Source: Ilex aquifolium (taxonomy: Eukaryota > Streptophyta > Magnoliopsida > Aquifoliales > Aquifoliaceae). Taken from it: DNA of 64,000 nucleotides. The position numbers and the translations under genes are program-made. The stretch lies in the NCBI GenBank assembly GCA_951799425.1, contig OX637397.1, positions 40,714,409 to 40,778,408 on the forward strand, given 5' to 3'. This document shows, in pieces, positions 57,101 to 64,000 of this stretch (position 1 is its first letter; each line of letters starts with the position of its first letter). The notes beneath the pieces were generated by a model. That model saw only the letters and a list, made by a program, of their open reading frames with translations, did not search any database and was not told the origin of the DNA.

Positions 57101-59512
57101 GGGTGTTGATTAAGAGGATGGGAAGGAGCAGGTTCAGATGCTGCAGAAACTGATGAAATAGCTGGAGTGATGGAGGTAGGAGAAGGATGTGATGTAGAAG
57201 CTGGAGATGACGAAGGAATTGGAGCAGAAAGAGAAATGAAGGGAGTAGCAGCGGGAGTAGAAGGGTAGCTATAGTTCTGAAAATTTGAAGTAAGAGGAGG
57301 AGAGTAGACTGGTGCTAGGACTAAGATAGTGGAAGTATAGATGATTGATGCTTCGAGGAATGTAAAGTGGAATTAGAAGAGAGAGAGAAGAAGTAAAAGG
57401 GCAAGTAGATGCATCACAAAGAGCATGAAGAGATAAATGAATCATATGGAAGAAGGATCAAAACAAAGAAAGCCTTTGCAATCAAGTGTGTAACCAATGA
57501 ACACACTGTTTTGGCTTAGGCTACAGCTTGTGATGATTACAAGGCTTTAGAAATGGGCAGCATGCACACCCAAAAACCTTGAGGAATGTGTAAATGTAAT
57601 AAGGACTGGTACCAAATAAGACTTCATATGGGAACTTATTTGCTATGTTGGGGCTCGTAAACGATTGATTAAAAAGACTGCAGTTGCAAAGGCATGGAAC
57701 AAAAACTGTTCTAGTAAATATTTAGTGAGGATAGAGAAAGAGAGAGTTGTATCCAGCATGTGGCGATGCTTTCTTTCAGCCACCCCATTTGTTGGGTGTA
57801 TGTTCCCGCTTTTTTTTATGTGCAATGCCATGAGAATGGAGATAATTCTGTAATTAATGGTAGTTGTATACTTGAACTCACCTCCTCCATCAGACCAGAA
57901 CACTTTGAACTTAAGAGACAATTGTGTTTCAATATAAGATTTAAACTTGCAAAAGTAGGAAAAACATATGACCTATTGCAGAAGGTAGGGAAAACATCCA
58001 AGTGTATTTAGTACAATAATCAAAAATAGAAACATAGCATCAAATCCCTCTAAGGAAATTTCTGAGGACTCATACCTGACTATGAACCAAATCCAAAGGA
58101 TGTAAAGATAACTGTTTTTGACGGTGGAAAGGGAAGCCTAGACATCTTTCCATAAAGGCAAGGTCTATAGATACATACTTATTGGGGAAAAAAAAGGTTT
58201 ATAGGGACATGATCCTATTTTATGGGAGGGGAGAGCAGGCTTAGATTTTGACAAAATTTGTTGAAGAGCCATGACGGAAGGATGGCCAAGACGTTCATGC
58301 CAGAGTTGTTGAGAAACACATCTTCCTCAATTGACCCTAGCAGATAGAGAAGCATGCTTTGATCCTGATGTCGCAGCTATATAATTGAAGGGAGAATGTG
58401 AGGCATGAATGGGATAAAGATCATTCTCATTCTTGCCTTTGGTAAAGGATTCCCCCAGTGACTATGTCCTGAATTCATGGTTATGAAAGTCAAAAAGAAG
58501 CTACAATTATTGTATTTGCATAGCTGATGTACAGAAAGGAGATTGGATGAGATTGAAGGAAAGTGTAGAATAATTGGGAAGGAAAGATTTGCCCAATCTG
58601 AGGTATTTTGATTTGTGGCACCTGAATTAGTTATCCAGAAATTCGAATAGAATGATGGATTACCATTTGATGCTGCCATTGCTGTGAGATTCCATGAAGG
58701 ATTTCTGCCTTGATATGCATAATTCACACTGTGGTAACAGTCAACGGCTAAGTGACCTGCCTTATTACAGATCTGGTGAATCAGTCTTGGTCGGGTGTTT
58801 GAGTTTTCAGATCTGAATAGAGTGAATCCAATTTGCTAAAGAGTATTAGATGAATAAGGCATCTGTGATCTGCAATTAGGATTGTGACCAATTGTTAGGA
58901 GTTGTGAATGGCTTGTGACTTCAGTTGGAAGCTTGTTACTAGTTCCTGATACTGCTGGTTTATCAACTTTCAACTGTGGAATTGGGCAAGTGCTACTTGC
59001 GATGAACTGGAAAGCCAATTTGATTCTTCCCGTGCTAAAAAAACCCAACAAAACATCATGTAACAAAGTAATAGTGCCTGCAACTTAAAGGTGATTATGC
59101 GCCACAACGGATAATGGTCCATATCATGAAAATGCAGTTTGGCTATATTTGCACCATAGAAGGGTGATGTACAGCAAAGGCCAAAAATTGGAGGATACAT
59201 TGGAATTCCCTCAATAACATTAAAAAATTCCCCCATTTTCTTATGGTTCAGGATTAAAGAGATAATGAGAAATGCATATTTTTATAGGATTACTGGTGAA
59301 GATAAATAACCCTCCACGTTCTACTAAAGAAATTGAAGACAACCATGTTCAATTCTGCATTAATACCTTGATATCGCCACTCAACTCTGAAGATAAGCGC
59401 TGGTTAAGGTCCTCAGAATAAATGACTCTATACTCTTGTTGAATGAGAGCACGCTGCGTTGCATCCCGATGGGCAAGAATATGTACAACTGCCGCAGTGT
59501 CGCAGCCGAACC
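34114..59512 (-). CDS. ANN5: annexin, D5 type, exons 2-6 (5' end missing)
   Basis: Seen: five exons on the - strand (59512-59367, 48368-48150, 35321-35106, 35027-34938, 34320-34114) join in frame. Repeat 1 begins [20 protein letters not shown]. Repeat 2 has [15 protein letters not shown] and [18 protein letters not shown]. Repeat 3 has RYEGPEID and [18 protein letters not shown]. Repeat 4 has [20 protein letters not shown] and ends [10 protein letters not shown]. Known: annexins bind acidic membranes in a calcium-dependent way at GxGTD loops; plant D5 annexins act mainly in pollen membrane traffic. The GLGTD loop of repeat 4 is intact, while repeat 1 has the divergent GFGCD. Exon 1 was not found before 64000. 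Introns 2 and 3 are about 11 and 12.8 kb, full of transposons. No coding damage is seen, so the gene is probably functional. Confidence 0.88.
34321..34937 (-). other. annexin intron 5
   Basis: 617 bp, AT-rich, with A tracts near 34815-34830. No inserted element recognised. Confidence 0.75.
34938..35027 (-). CDS. ANN5: annexin exon 5
   Basis: Follows TTTTTCAG, donor GTATTG. 30 codons from [15 protein letters not shown] to [11 protein letters not shown], the last helices of repeat 3. Confidence 0.9.
35106..35321 (-). CDS. ANN5: annexin exon 4 (repeat 3)
   Basis: Follows TTTTGTAG, donor GTACGT. 72 codons from [17 protein letters not shown] to YGNSLKK. It contains [10 protein letters not shown], a second GT(D/E) loop. 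Confidence 0.9.
35322..36767 (-). other. annexin intron 3, proximal part without recognised element
   Basis: About 1.4 kb of AT-rich intron DNA. No coding frame or transposon end could be supported. Confidence 0.55.
36768..37050 (-). repeat. copia 3' LTR (283 bp)
   Basis: TGTGTACTC to TTCCAACA on the + strand, next to the purine tract CCAGTTTGAGGGGGAG read on the - strand. A TATA box (TATAAATA, - strand) lies at 36977-36984. The partner 5' LTR was not found. Confidence 0.7.
37051..38147 (-). pseudogene. copia reverse transcriptase fragment
   Basis: Broken frames on the - strand give consecutive RT blocks: [20 protein letters not shown] (38193-37960), [20 protein letters not shown] and [11 protein letters not shown] (37951-37703), and [20 protein letters not shown] (37479-37252). 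Integrase and gag are missing. The fragment ends abruptly at about 38147 against a gypsy-like repeat. Stops and shifts make it inactive. Confidence 0.8.
38148..39170 (+). repeat. LTR-like repeat, copy 1 (truncated 5' LTR?)
   Basis: 38148-38586 matches 41873-42294 closely in direct orientation, including a TATA box (TATAAATA at 38388-38395). About 39108-39165 then matches the DNA at 42298-42360. The 520 bp in between exist only in this copy and contain two tandem units of about 105 bp (38798-38905 and 38906-39005, each with a CGTCGAC core). It is probably the remnant of a 5' LTR. Confidence 0.6.
39171..41383 (+). mobile_element. Athila/Tat-like gypsy non-coding interior
   Basis: The string GCATTGAGGACAATGC (39539-39554) followed by TTAAGTTGGGGGGAGG is typical of the region between pol and 3' LTR in Athila-type elements. 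A long AG-rich tract lies at 40265-40440, and a purine tract AAGTTGGGGG sits at 41371-41380. A - strand frame at 39383-39141 has a gag-like look but conflicts with this orientation. No RT is present. Confidence 0.45.
41384..42669 (+). repeat. putative Athila/Tat-like 3' LTR
   Basis: It begins TGTTGAGGG shortly after the purine tract and ends GTCTAACA after a CTATTCACCCCCTCC block common near LTR ends. A TATA box lies at 42113-42120. Positions about 41626-41870 hold at least eight variants of TCAACCGGTTGA. No flanking duplication was found, so ends are provisional. Confidence 0.5.
42670..44313. other. unassigned intron DNA with LTR-like fragments
   Basis: Apart from the tandem repeat at 43401-43670 there is no coding sequence. 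Around 44025 the - strand reads CCTATTCACCCCCTCTCTAGG, a block typical of LTR ends, so the Tekay-family solo LTR that follows seems to have landed in another LTR element. Confidence 0.4.
43401..43670 (+). repeat. 135-bp tandem duplication
   Basis: Two copies of a 135-bp unit starting GTTGATGCTAGAATCTTGG at 43401 and 43536, with a partial third copy to about 43720. The units contain internal AGAATTAGTG(T/C)ATTACACAC repeats. Confidence 0.85.
44880..45070 (+). repeat. duplicated R-region segment inside the solo LTR
   Basis: CGACGAGGGCTACGCGTGGG occurs at about 44879 and again at about 45015, each followed by a TTTCACCGAA block. The Tekay LTR has only one copy. Confidence 0.7.
46381..46650 (+). 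repeat. triplicated segment inside the solo LTR
   Basis: Three related units of roughly 90-100 bp, each with a GGAGTCGGGAAGGACTCGGG-like core followed by CATGAGT and CATCTCA. The Tekay LTR at 23449-25759 has one such unit near 25080-25150. The expansion helps explain why this LTR is about 650 bp longer. Confidence 0.75.
47281..48113 (-). other. annexin intron 3, distal part with a small unexplained frame
   Basis: The - strand frame 47873-47682 has an acceptor-like TTTTTCCCAG followed by [20 protein letters not shown] and a stop at 47682. It looks exon-like, but I do not recognise the family. It may be a gene fragment carried by a transposon or chance. The rest of the stretch holds no supported feature. 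Confidence 0.3.
48114..48147 (+). repeat. (GA)17 microsatellite at an annexin splice donor
   Basis: Seventeen GA units on the + strand, that is (TC)n on the coding strand, starting within a few bases of the GT donor after exon 3 (AAAAAG then GTCCTCTC). Confidence 0.92.
48150..48368 (-). CDS. ANN5: annexin exon 3 (rest of repeat 1, repeat 2)
   Basis: Follows GTTTCAG, donor GTCCTC. 73 codons from [20 protein letters not shown] to FQASADHKK. The donor context is dominated by the adjacent microsatellite. Confidence 0.9.
48369..49256 (-). other. annexin intron 2, first part
   Basis: About 890 bp without a recognised gene or transposon. Confidence 0.6.
49257..49495 (+). mobile_element. very small TRIM-like LTR element (239 bp)
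   Basis: Two similar direct repeats, 49257-49331 (75 bp) and 49422-49495 (74 bp), both with AAGTATAAATA and ending TTTAACA or TTAAACA. TGGTAGATCC follows the first, resembling the Met-tRNA primer site TGGTATCAGAGC. The flanks ATTGT (49252-49256) and GTTGT (49496-49500) match at four of five positions. No coding capacity. Confidence 0.7.
49834..50116. mobile_element. 283-bp hAT-like MITE nested in the larger MITE
   Basis: A perfect 8-bp duplication CTTATCAC (49826-49833, 50117-50124) flanks ends CAAGGAATTAAATTTCGTTT and, reverse-complemented, CAAGGATCAAAGTTTCATTT. The interior is full of TTTCG/CGAAA motifs. No coding sequence. Confidence 0.85.
50215..50845. repeat. triplet-repeat inverted arms, (CCA)n then (TGG)n
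   Basis: 50215-50430 is rich in CAC/CCA/ATC triplets; 50450-50845 is rich in GTG/TGG/GAT triplets. The switch lies at CCACCATGGTGG (about 50430-50441), so the halves are imperfect reverse complements. Long apparent frames in several registers are low-complexity artefacts. Confidence 0.8.
51030..51399. other. unassigned DNA left of the copia stack
   Basis: AT-rich. It may be the 3' non-coding part of a copia element, but no 3' LTR matching the one at 54706-54887 is present. Confidence 0.4.
51458..51720 (-). pseudogene. copia RNase H fragment
   Basis: Contains [28 protein letters not shown] and ends CGQRNNKL, then a shifted TEYRAVA-like block. These match the C-terminal copia RNase H. It joins integrase sequence without an intervening RT. 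Confidence 0.75.
51889..52082 (-). mobile_element. tRNA-derived SINE (194 bp) in copia integrase
   Basis: Read on the - strand it has an A-box-like TAGATCAGTTGG (52070-52059), a B box GGTTTGAGTC (52027-52018) and a 3' poly(A) (poly(T) at 51890-51901). A 15-bp duplication, ATGATAGAAGAATAT (51874-51888) and ATGATAAAAGAATAT (52083-52097), differs at one position. Both pol III boxes and the A tail fit plant SINEs. It interrupts the integrase frame of copia element A. Confidence 0.9.
52302..53000 (-). pseudogene. copia A protease and pre-integrase domain
   Basis: 232-residue open frame on the - strand with [12 protein letters not shown] (aspartic protease site DSG), [11 protein letters not shown], and the zinc-binding region [17 protein letters not shown] ... 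CSGCKLAKF before integrase. It is the best preserved part of element A. Upstream gag and downstream pol are broken. Confidence 0.85.
53075..53864 (-). pseudogene. copia A gag remnant
   Basis: Starts [20 protein letters not shown] at 53864 with the gag signature [18 protein letters not shown]. Later frames at 53461 and 53275 include a cysteine cluster. Stops split the frame. Confidence 0.75.
53960..54125 (-). repeat. tandem duplication in the copia A leader
   Basis: A unit of about 122 bp containing CCCAGCAGGAGCAAACAGG-like sequence and GACAAAGAACC is repeated in the untranslated leader between primer site and gag start. Confidence 0.65.
54694..54705 (-). other. Met-tRNA primer-binding site of copia A
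   Basis: GCTCTGATACCA on the + strand, exact complement of TGGTATCAGAGC, directly abuts the LTR at 54706. Confidence 0.9.
54706..54887 (-). repeat. copia A 5' LTR (182 bp)
   Basis: TGTTAATATTTATC to TTATTCTAACA on the + strand (TG...CA), bounded by the primer site on the left and by interrupted copia RT sequence on the right. Short LTRs are usual in copia. Confidence 0.85.
55425..57093. mobile_element. hAT-like element, outer copy of a self-nested pair
   Basis: Ends CATAGTTGTTAAATCGCGAT and, reverse-complemented, TATAGTTATCAAAATCGTAC. Flanks CTGCAGAA (55417-55424) and CTGCAGAG (57094-57101) match at seven of eight. Removing it rejoins the copia [10 protein letters not shown] region. Interior rich in CGATTCG/CGAATCG and ACGACGTCGT palindromes. 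No transposase. Without the inner copy it is about 800 bp. Confidence 0.85.
55847..56704. mobile_element. hAT-like element, inner copy (858 bp)
   Basis: Same family and orientation as the outer copy: CATAGTTGTCAAATCGCGAT at the left, CATAGTTATCAAAATCGTAC as reverse complement of the right. Flanks ATAGAGAG (55839-55846) and ATTGAGAG (56705-56712) match at seven of eight and lie within outer-copy sequence; the inner copy carries its own uninterrupted version of that site near 56320-56335. Confidence 0.88.
59367..59512 (-). CDS. ANN5: annexin exon 2 (repeat 1)
   Basis: Follows ATTTAG, donor GTATTA. It starts with the last two bases of a glycine codon, then [20 protein letters not shown] to [10 protein letters not shown]. 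The calcium loop is GFGCD rather than GxGTD. Confidence 0.9.
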
Positions 59513-62500
59513 CTAAATAAATACATTAAAATCTCAGAAGCCATCAACAATGCCATACAAATCATTTTCTACAATAAAGTCTTATTTACTTGCTTAACAT
59601 TTTAGAATGGAATTGTGAATACAATTTAGACATCAATCAGAAGAGAATTAGACTAGTTATTTGATTGGTCCAAAAAGTTAGCCACCAAATAGGTGACACT
59701 CTCATTTTGCCTCTCATGCCCAAGGAAAAAAAAAACAAAATAAATGAAAAGAAAAGAATAGAGATATTGCAAACACAAAAAGTATGTCAAACATACTTCT
59801 GTGTGATTATTCAAGATATCTGGTGTTTCACCCGATAGAAACAATGACGGCAAACAGACAAAACATGTCAAATGCCTACACTAGGAGTGATACAAAGTAT
59901 CGGCCGAGTCGTACCCAAAACAGTACCTTCTATTTGTAGGCAGATACATGTTCCATGTAAACCATTAATCTCTCTCTATTCATGGCGGAGTCAGACAACT
60001 CTCAAATGAGTTGACCCCATTAATCTTGATCGAGTTGAGGTTGCCCTGGATTGGATATTATGATTCCAATCGGTAAACAACAAATCGATTGCTTTCCAAA
60101 CCCTAAGTAAGACTAGAGGTGGGTGAATAGGTCTTTTGCAGAATCAATTATCAATTTACAATTATGTGACCTATTTTTCAATTCATCAACTTGTGTTGAT
60201 ATCAATAACGTTCATTTAAACAATCAGCATTAACAATCAAACATAAATCATATGCCAACAATCAATATGGTTTATTTAATGCACCTATGATCAATATACT
60301 GTGATTATCGATCTTGTATGTTTGAAGTAATCAAAAAATTAATCACCCAGAAAAAATAACAAGGCACACGATTTTTACGTAAAAACCCTCACAGAAAAAC
60401 CACAAGACCATCAGCCTAAACCCTCCACTATTGAAATCAGTAATACAGACGCATGTATTTACAATCCCTCTAGTTGCACTAGATGCAAGTTATTCTCTTA
60501 TATCGGACTTGTTAGAGTTCTTACATTTGAGGCAGCGCCGCAATGAACCTAGAGCCTGTGAGTGAGGTACTAACCCCAAAACAAAAGTCAAAAACAGCAA
60601 AAGAGCCCTGCTCCGGAGAATAAAAAACACGGAGCCCTTTTTTCTACATACACAACCCTCGAGCTCAACGGTTAGGTTCGACTCTGGTCTCATCGGACAC
60701 CCAATGACTGGCTGACATTCAATTATGAAGCGAGCATATTTATGAGACGAAGCGCACCCGAAGACAAGGCTGGATAGACTCTCGTTAAGTCGTAGTTGGG
60801 CAAACCCCAGAACATAATATGGAGAGATTAAGACAACTTTCTTACAAAAACTTTATCGAGGCTTTATGCAACAACCCTTTAACTATACCTACCTTTAATA
60901 AAGAGTATGGCATTGCATCCGTGCATTCATTCTCTTTTTTTAGCTTTTCCCTTGTAATTTTCATAATATCAAGTTTGGTATAAATAAGAGAGTTTAGGGC
61001 AACATAGTAACCTACACGCCAAATTCTCCTTATTCTTTCTCATCATTCTCTTTTCTCTTCTTTTCTTCTTCATAAACCTAAATATCAAATTCAAAAATTT
61101 AACTGTATTCTTTCTGAAAAACTCCCTCTCGCTGTTCAACTCGTAAAATACTAGCTCTCTCCAGTATGGCTTCAAATCATGCTATTCCCAGAACGTTGTT
61201 GACTTGTCGGCAAAAAAACGATCTTCTTCCTCGAAAATTAAGCACAATTGAATCTTTTCGTTTTGAAGAAACGAACAACACTGAGGTTGTGACAAGCCTA
61301 GAAGGGATATTCTCAAGAAATACTCTCTGATGTTGGTGCAAAATCTCACAAGATTAAGAACAACCTAAAAATCTTCTAAGAACAAAAACACTCAAGGAGA
61401 ACATTAGGGTTTTAATCAAAAACTCAAAAGCGCTCAACAAGGTATAAAGTTTTTCTCTAGAACAAGATCTCTTTTCGAAGTTGAAAAACTTGTGAAAATC
61501 TCCCTTCGAAAAAGCCCTCAAAAAAATCAAGGATTTTTATTTTTATAGGCAAAGCTAGTTATACCTGTGTTTTGGAAGAGTTATATACAAAATAGGTAAC
61601 TTCGTCAATCTAATGCGCTACTCAATCATGCAATGTCAACACAAGCTACCAGAGTTTCATCAGACGAAGTACACATGTTCTGTAGTTCCCGCTTGAGTGA
61701 TGACTACAATTCAACCCCATATTTTTGTTTTTCCAAAAATTATTTGCCACAAAATATTTTATACCAAAACACATTTATATTTTTTTAAGAAAATTTCTCG
61801 AATCAACCACAAACTTGGTATAAAATAAGATTGGAACCAAAACAATAAACCTTTCAAACTAATCACCGATCTCACTAGGTCTCTAGGTCAACTTACCAAC
61901 TTATTTCGGTGATGAAAATCGATGAAGTCTCCTTTAAGCTCTTCAAATCCAAGATAAAGTTGATCTTCAAATCTTCAGCCTGAATCTTAGACCTATACAA
62001 TCTTTAATTTTTATGACTCACGGAATCATGCCAACACTAATATCCTTAAAACGGCTCATGGTTGACTCAGAAACATCTCGGACGACTTGGCCAAATCATC
62101 TAAGTTATAGCAACGAAATCGCAAGATATTGTGATGTACTATTCATAATGGTACGATATAGCCCACATCTGTTTCTATATTTAACTTCTTCTATCTAGCA
62201 TTCCGTGTATATTACTCAATATCGTTCCATAATGGGACCAACGCTCACAGTGGGCACCGAGTCGATGGCCAATATTGCGACTTTGAATCATGACACCAAG
62301 TAAGACTAAAATAATTTCATAAAATTTATCAAGTGCCAGTCAAGCCATTCAAATTTAAGGTCTTTTGGATTAAACTTTTCCTTTTGGTATTGGGAGTCGT
62401 GAAGCCAAGGGAAAACATCCTTGTAAACTTCTTCGTAAATTTGGCCATTTTCGTTTTGCTACAAAAGAAAACAACACTAATATCTGGAATGAATAAGTTA

Positions 62501-63222
62501 TTGGTATCAATCACATAACGGGTCTTGAGAGTGATTGACTTCTTTCCAATCTTACTATTACGTCATGTAGGACCTAATATACATAAACGGTCTCTCCTAA
62601 GTACACAGTGGATGATTGGATTGGTAATAATTGGAGGAAAATTAGAATTGAAACAAAACCTTACTCTTATTGAAACATGTAGCCACGAAACTAGAACACA
62701 AGAGGACACAAATGCATGGCACTAAGAGTGAGATAATGATGGATAGAGTTAGGGATCTAAAGTTGACTACAAGAATGAAATCCAAGAAAAACAAAGACAA
62801 TATCTGAAACTAGTTTTTTTTTTTGATAAAAAAAAAAAACTCATTAGTTAAATAAAAATTCCTATGAAGATTGGAAGATATTAGGCAAGCGCACTCATTA
62901 TATGAACTTGTGGTTCTTAGCGCAGTATATCTAAAGTCTGAGACACATAACCATGGGGAAGCCAAGCCCACATCCCCATCATAATCATCAAATTGCCTCC
63001 TTGGCCCTTAGACCTCAATATCATTATTTATAAATTATCAAGGTGTCCCCTTCGGGAATATAGATATTCTCAATGTGCCCCCCTTACCGGGAAAGAATTG
63101 CCAAACTTTGGCTCCACCCTGGGTGTGTGATTCCTAAGGTCCAAAGACTCTTCCAATGATACAAACTAAGGCATAGTTCAAGAAGGAAAACAAGAGACCT
63201 ATTTGCTATCTCTCTCTACAGT
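59513..63222 (-). other. annexin intron 1 (incomplete), LTR fragments
   Basis: No coding exon found. 60110-60400 has blocks typical of LTR retroelements in - orientation: AGGTGGGTGAATAGG, then ACACGATTTTTACGTAAAAA with CCCTCACAGA. 61160-61330 has a short + strand frame MASNHAIPRTLLTC of unknown nature. 62260-62300 resembles 25945-25985 (GCGAC(C/T)TTGAATCATG and CACCAAG), hinting at one family. Boundaries of these elements could not be set. Confidence 0.4.
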
Positions 63223-63625
63223 TAGGCCTGTCAACAAATCAAATTTGGATTGGATTTAAATAATCTGAATCCGATTTTAGAAGTCCGATTCGATTATCCA
63301 AGAAATTTTATTTTCATGGTACATATCTAAATCCGTTAACAATCCAAAATTCAATTTGATCTAAATAACTTGATTTAACTAAAATTTAACAAATTACATC
63401 TAAATTTTTTCAAATAATTACTTAATTTCTTTAATATTTATATAAAAATATATACATATTTTAGATAGGATCATAATCGATAGCATATAAGTATATCCAA
63501 ATCCAAATCAGTGAAATATAAGATATCAGACTCAGTTTCGGATTCGAATTATCGATAAAAATATCAATCCATATCCGGCTAATCGGATGCAGATTCAAAT
63601 CAAAAACCGATCTATTGACTGCCTA
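63223..63625. mobile_element. 403-bp MITE-like element
   Basis: Ends TAGGCCTGTCAACAAATC and, reverse-complemented, TAGGCAGTCAATAGATC form imperfect inverted repeats of the TAGGCCTGTCAA type seen in plant hAT-like MITEs. The interior is rich in GGATT and AATCC/ATCCAA motifs. No clear target duplication is visible, so it may be eroded. Confidence 0.55.
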
Positions 63626-64000
63626 CGCACAACAGATGTCTAGTTACTATGGAAGCAAGACATAAACTTTATAGTAAAACACTTGCATAACAGTCTTGTT
63701 ATGAACAACGCTAATAGTAGCAACCATTTGTTGCAGGCAATAAATCAAAGGAAATCATGAATTTTGATAAAGCATACATACGCCCAAAGACTATTATGGA
63801 ATTGCAAAGGTAACAAAAGTAAAGACCACATAACTTATAAGGGCACCTTCCTCAAAGCATCCATTTTTGCGGCAAGAATGACATCAATACCAAAAGATGC
63901 CAACTTTTTCACTCAGTTCCATCATTTAAGCCAATAAAAGATTGTACAAATACATCTTTTCAGAATAACACACTTGTAGAACAACAATTTATTTTGGGTG
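63626..64000 (-). other. window edge, possible 3' coding end of an unknown gene
   Basis: On the - strand about 63904-63835 reads KKLASFGIDVILAAKMDALR then KVPL and TAA, with a stop just upstream unless an intron acceptor (CTGAG) intervenes. I do not recognise the family. It may be a last exon of another gene, or chance. Confidence 0.2.

Larger units (their letters stand above)
54888..59236 (-). mobile_element. copia element B, decayed, host of element A
   Basis: On the - strand: gag-like frames (59236-58836, with [11 protein letters not shown]), protease-like [20 protein letters not shown] (58727-58377), integrase SDGGGEFKY and [16 protein letters not shown] (57921-57643), a Ser/Thr/Pro-rich linker (57640-57100), LQTRSKSGI, then RT blocks [20 protein letters not shown] (55370-55260) and [20 protein letters not shown] (55050-54960). 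RT ends at 54888 where copia A begins. A hAT-like pair interrupts it at 55425-57093. The 5' LTR is missing; the element reaches to within about 130 bp of annexin exon 2. Confidence 0.8.

Noticed and set aside
61165-61330. Start of a gene, MASNHAIPRTLLTC, on the + strand
   Set aside because: Short frame without a recognised domain or convincing splice donor, in an area of LTR fragments.

Overview
This window is nuclear DNA of a flowering plant, most likely a woody eudicot: two plant genes with GT-AG introns, in introns and flanks packed with plant transposable elements (Ty1/copia, Ty3/gypsy, LINE, SINE, TRIM, hAT-like MITEs). I see no rRNA, tRNA or CRISPR array and no bacterial operon. Most of the sequence is retrotransposon relics at different stages of decay.

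Host genes. (1) On the + strand, positions 950-28931 hold a complete eight-exon gene for a PKHD-type 2-oxoglutarate/Fe(II) oxygenase (Arabidopsis At1g22950 type, 408 codons plus stop). Its intron 4 is about 20.5 kb. (2) On the - strand, 34114-59512 holds exons 2-6 of an annexin of the plant D5 type. Exon 1 was not found and probably lies beyond 64000. The two genes converge on a 5.2 kb spacer that contains a decayed SIRE-like copia gag.

Layout. 1-949: upstream DNA. 950-6077: oxygenase exons 1-4. 6078-26531: intron 4, with an old L1-type LINE (about 7640-13990) split by an 845-bp hAT-like element, a 351-bp TRIM element, and an older LTR element into which a young Tekay/Del chromovirus landed (15954-25759, 5-bp target duplication). 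26532-28931: exons 5-8. 28932-34113: spacer. 34114-35321: annexin exons 6-4. 35322-48149: annexin intron 3, with a copia RT fragment and its LTR, an Athila/Tat-like gypsy remnant, tandem repeats and a 2957-bp solo LTR of the Tekay family. 48150-48368: exon 3. 48369-59366: intron 2, with a 239-bp TRIM-like element, a MITE inside a MITE, and a stack of two copia elements carrying a SINE and a self-nested hAT-like pair. 59367-59512: exon 2. 59513-64000: intron 1, with LTR fragments and another MITE-like element.

Most notable: the Tekay element has its two LTRs in inverted rather than direct orientation, yet one 5-bp target duplication brackets the whole unit. At the inner side of the inverted LTR lies a short hairpin that reads like a two-LTR circle junction. 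This suggests integration of an aberrant cDNA with two U5 ends. It also points an LTR promoter toward exon 5 of the oxygenase gene. I found no new coding system; the novelty is in the structure of the elements and how they are nested.
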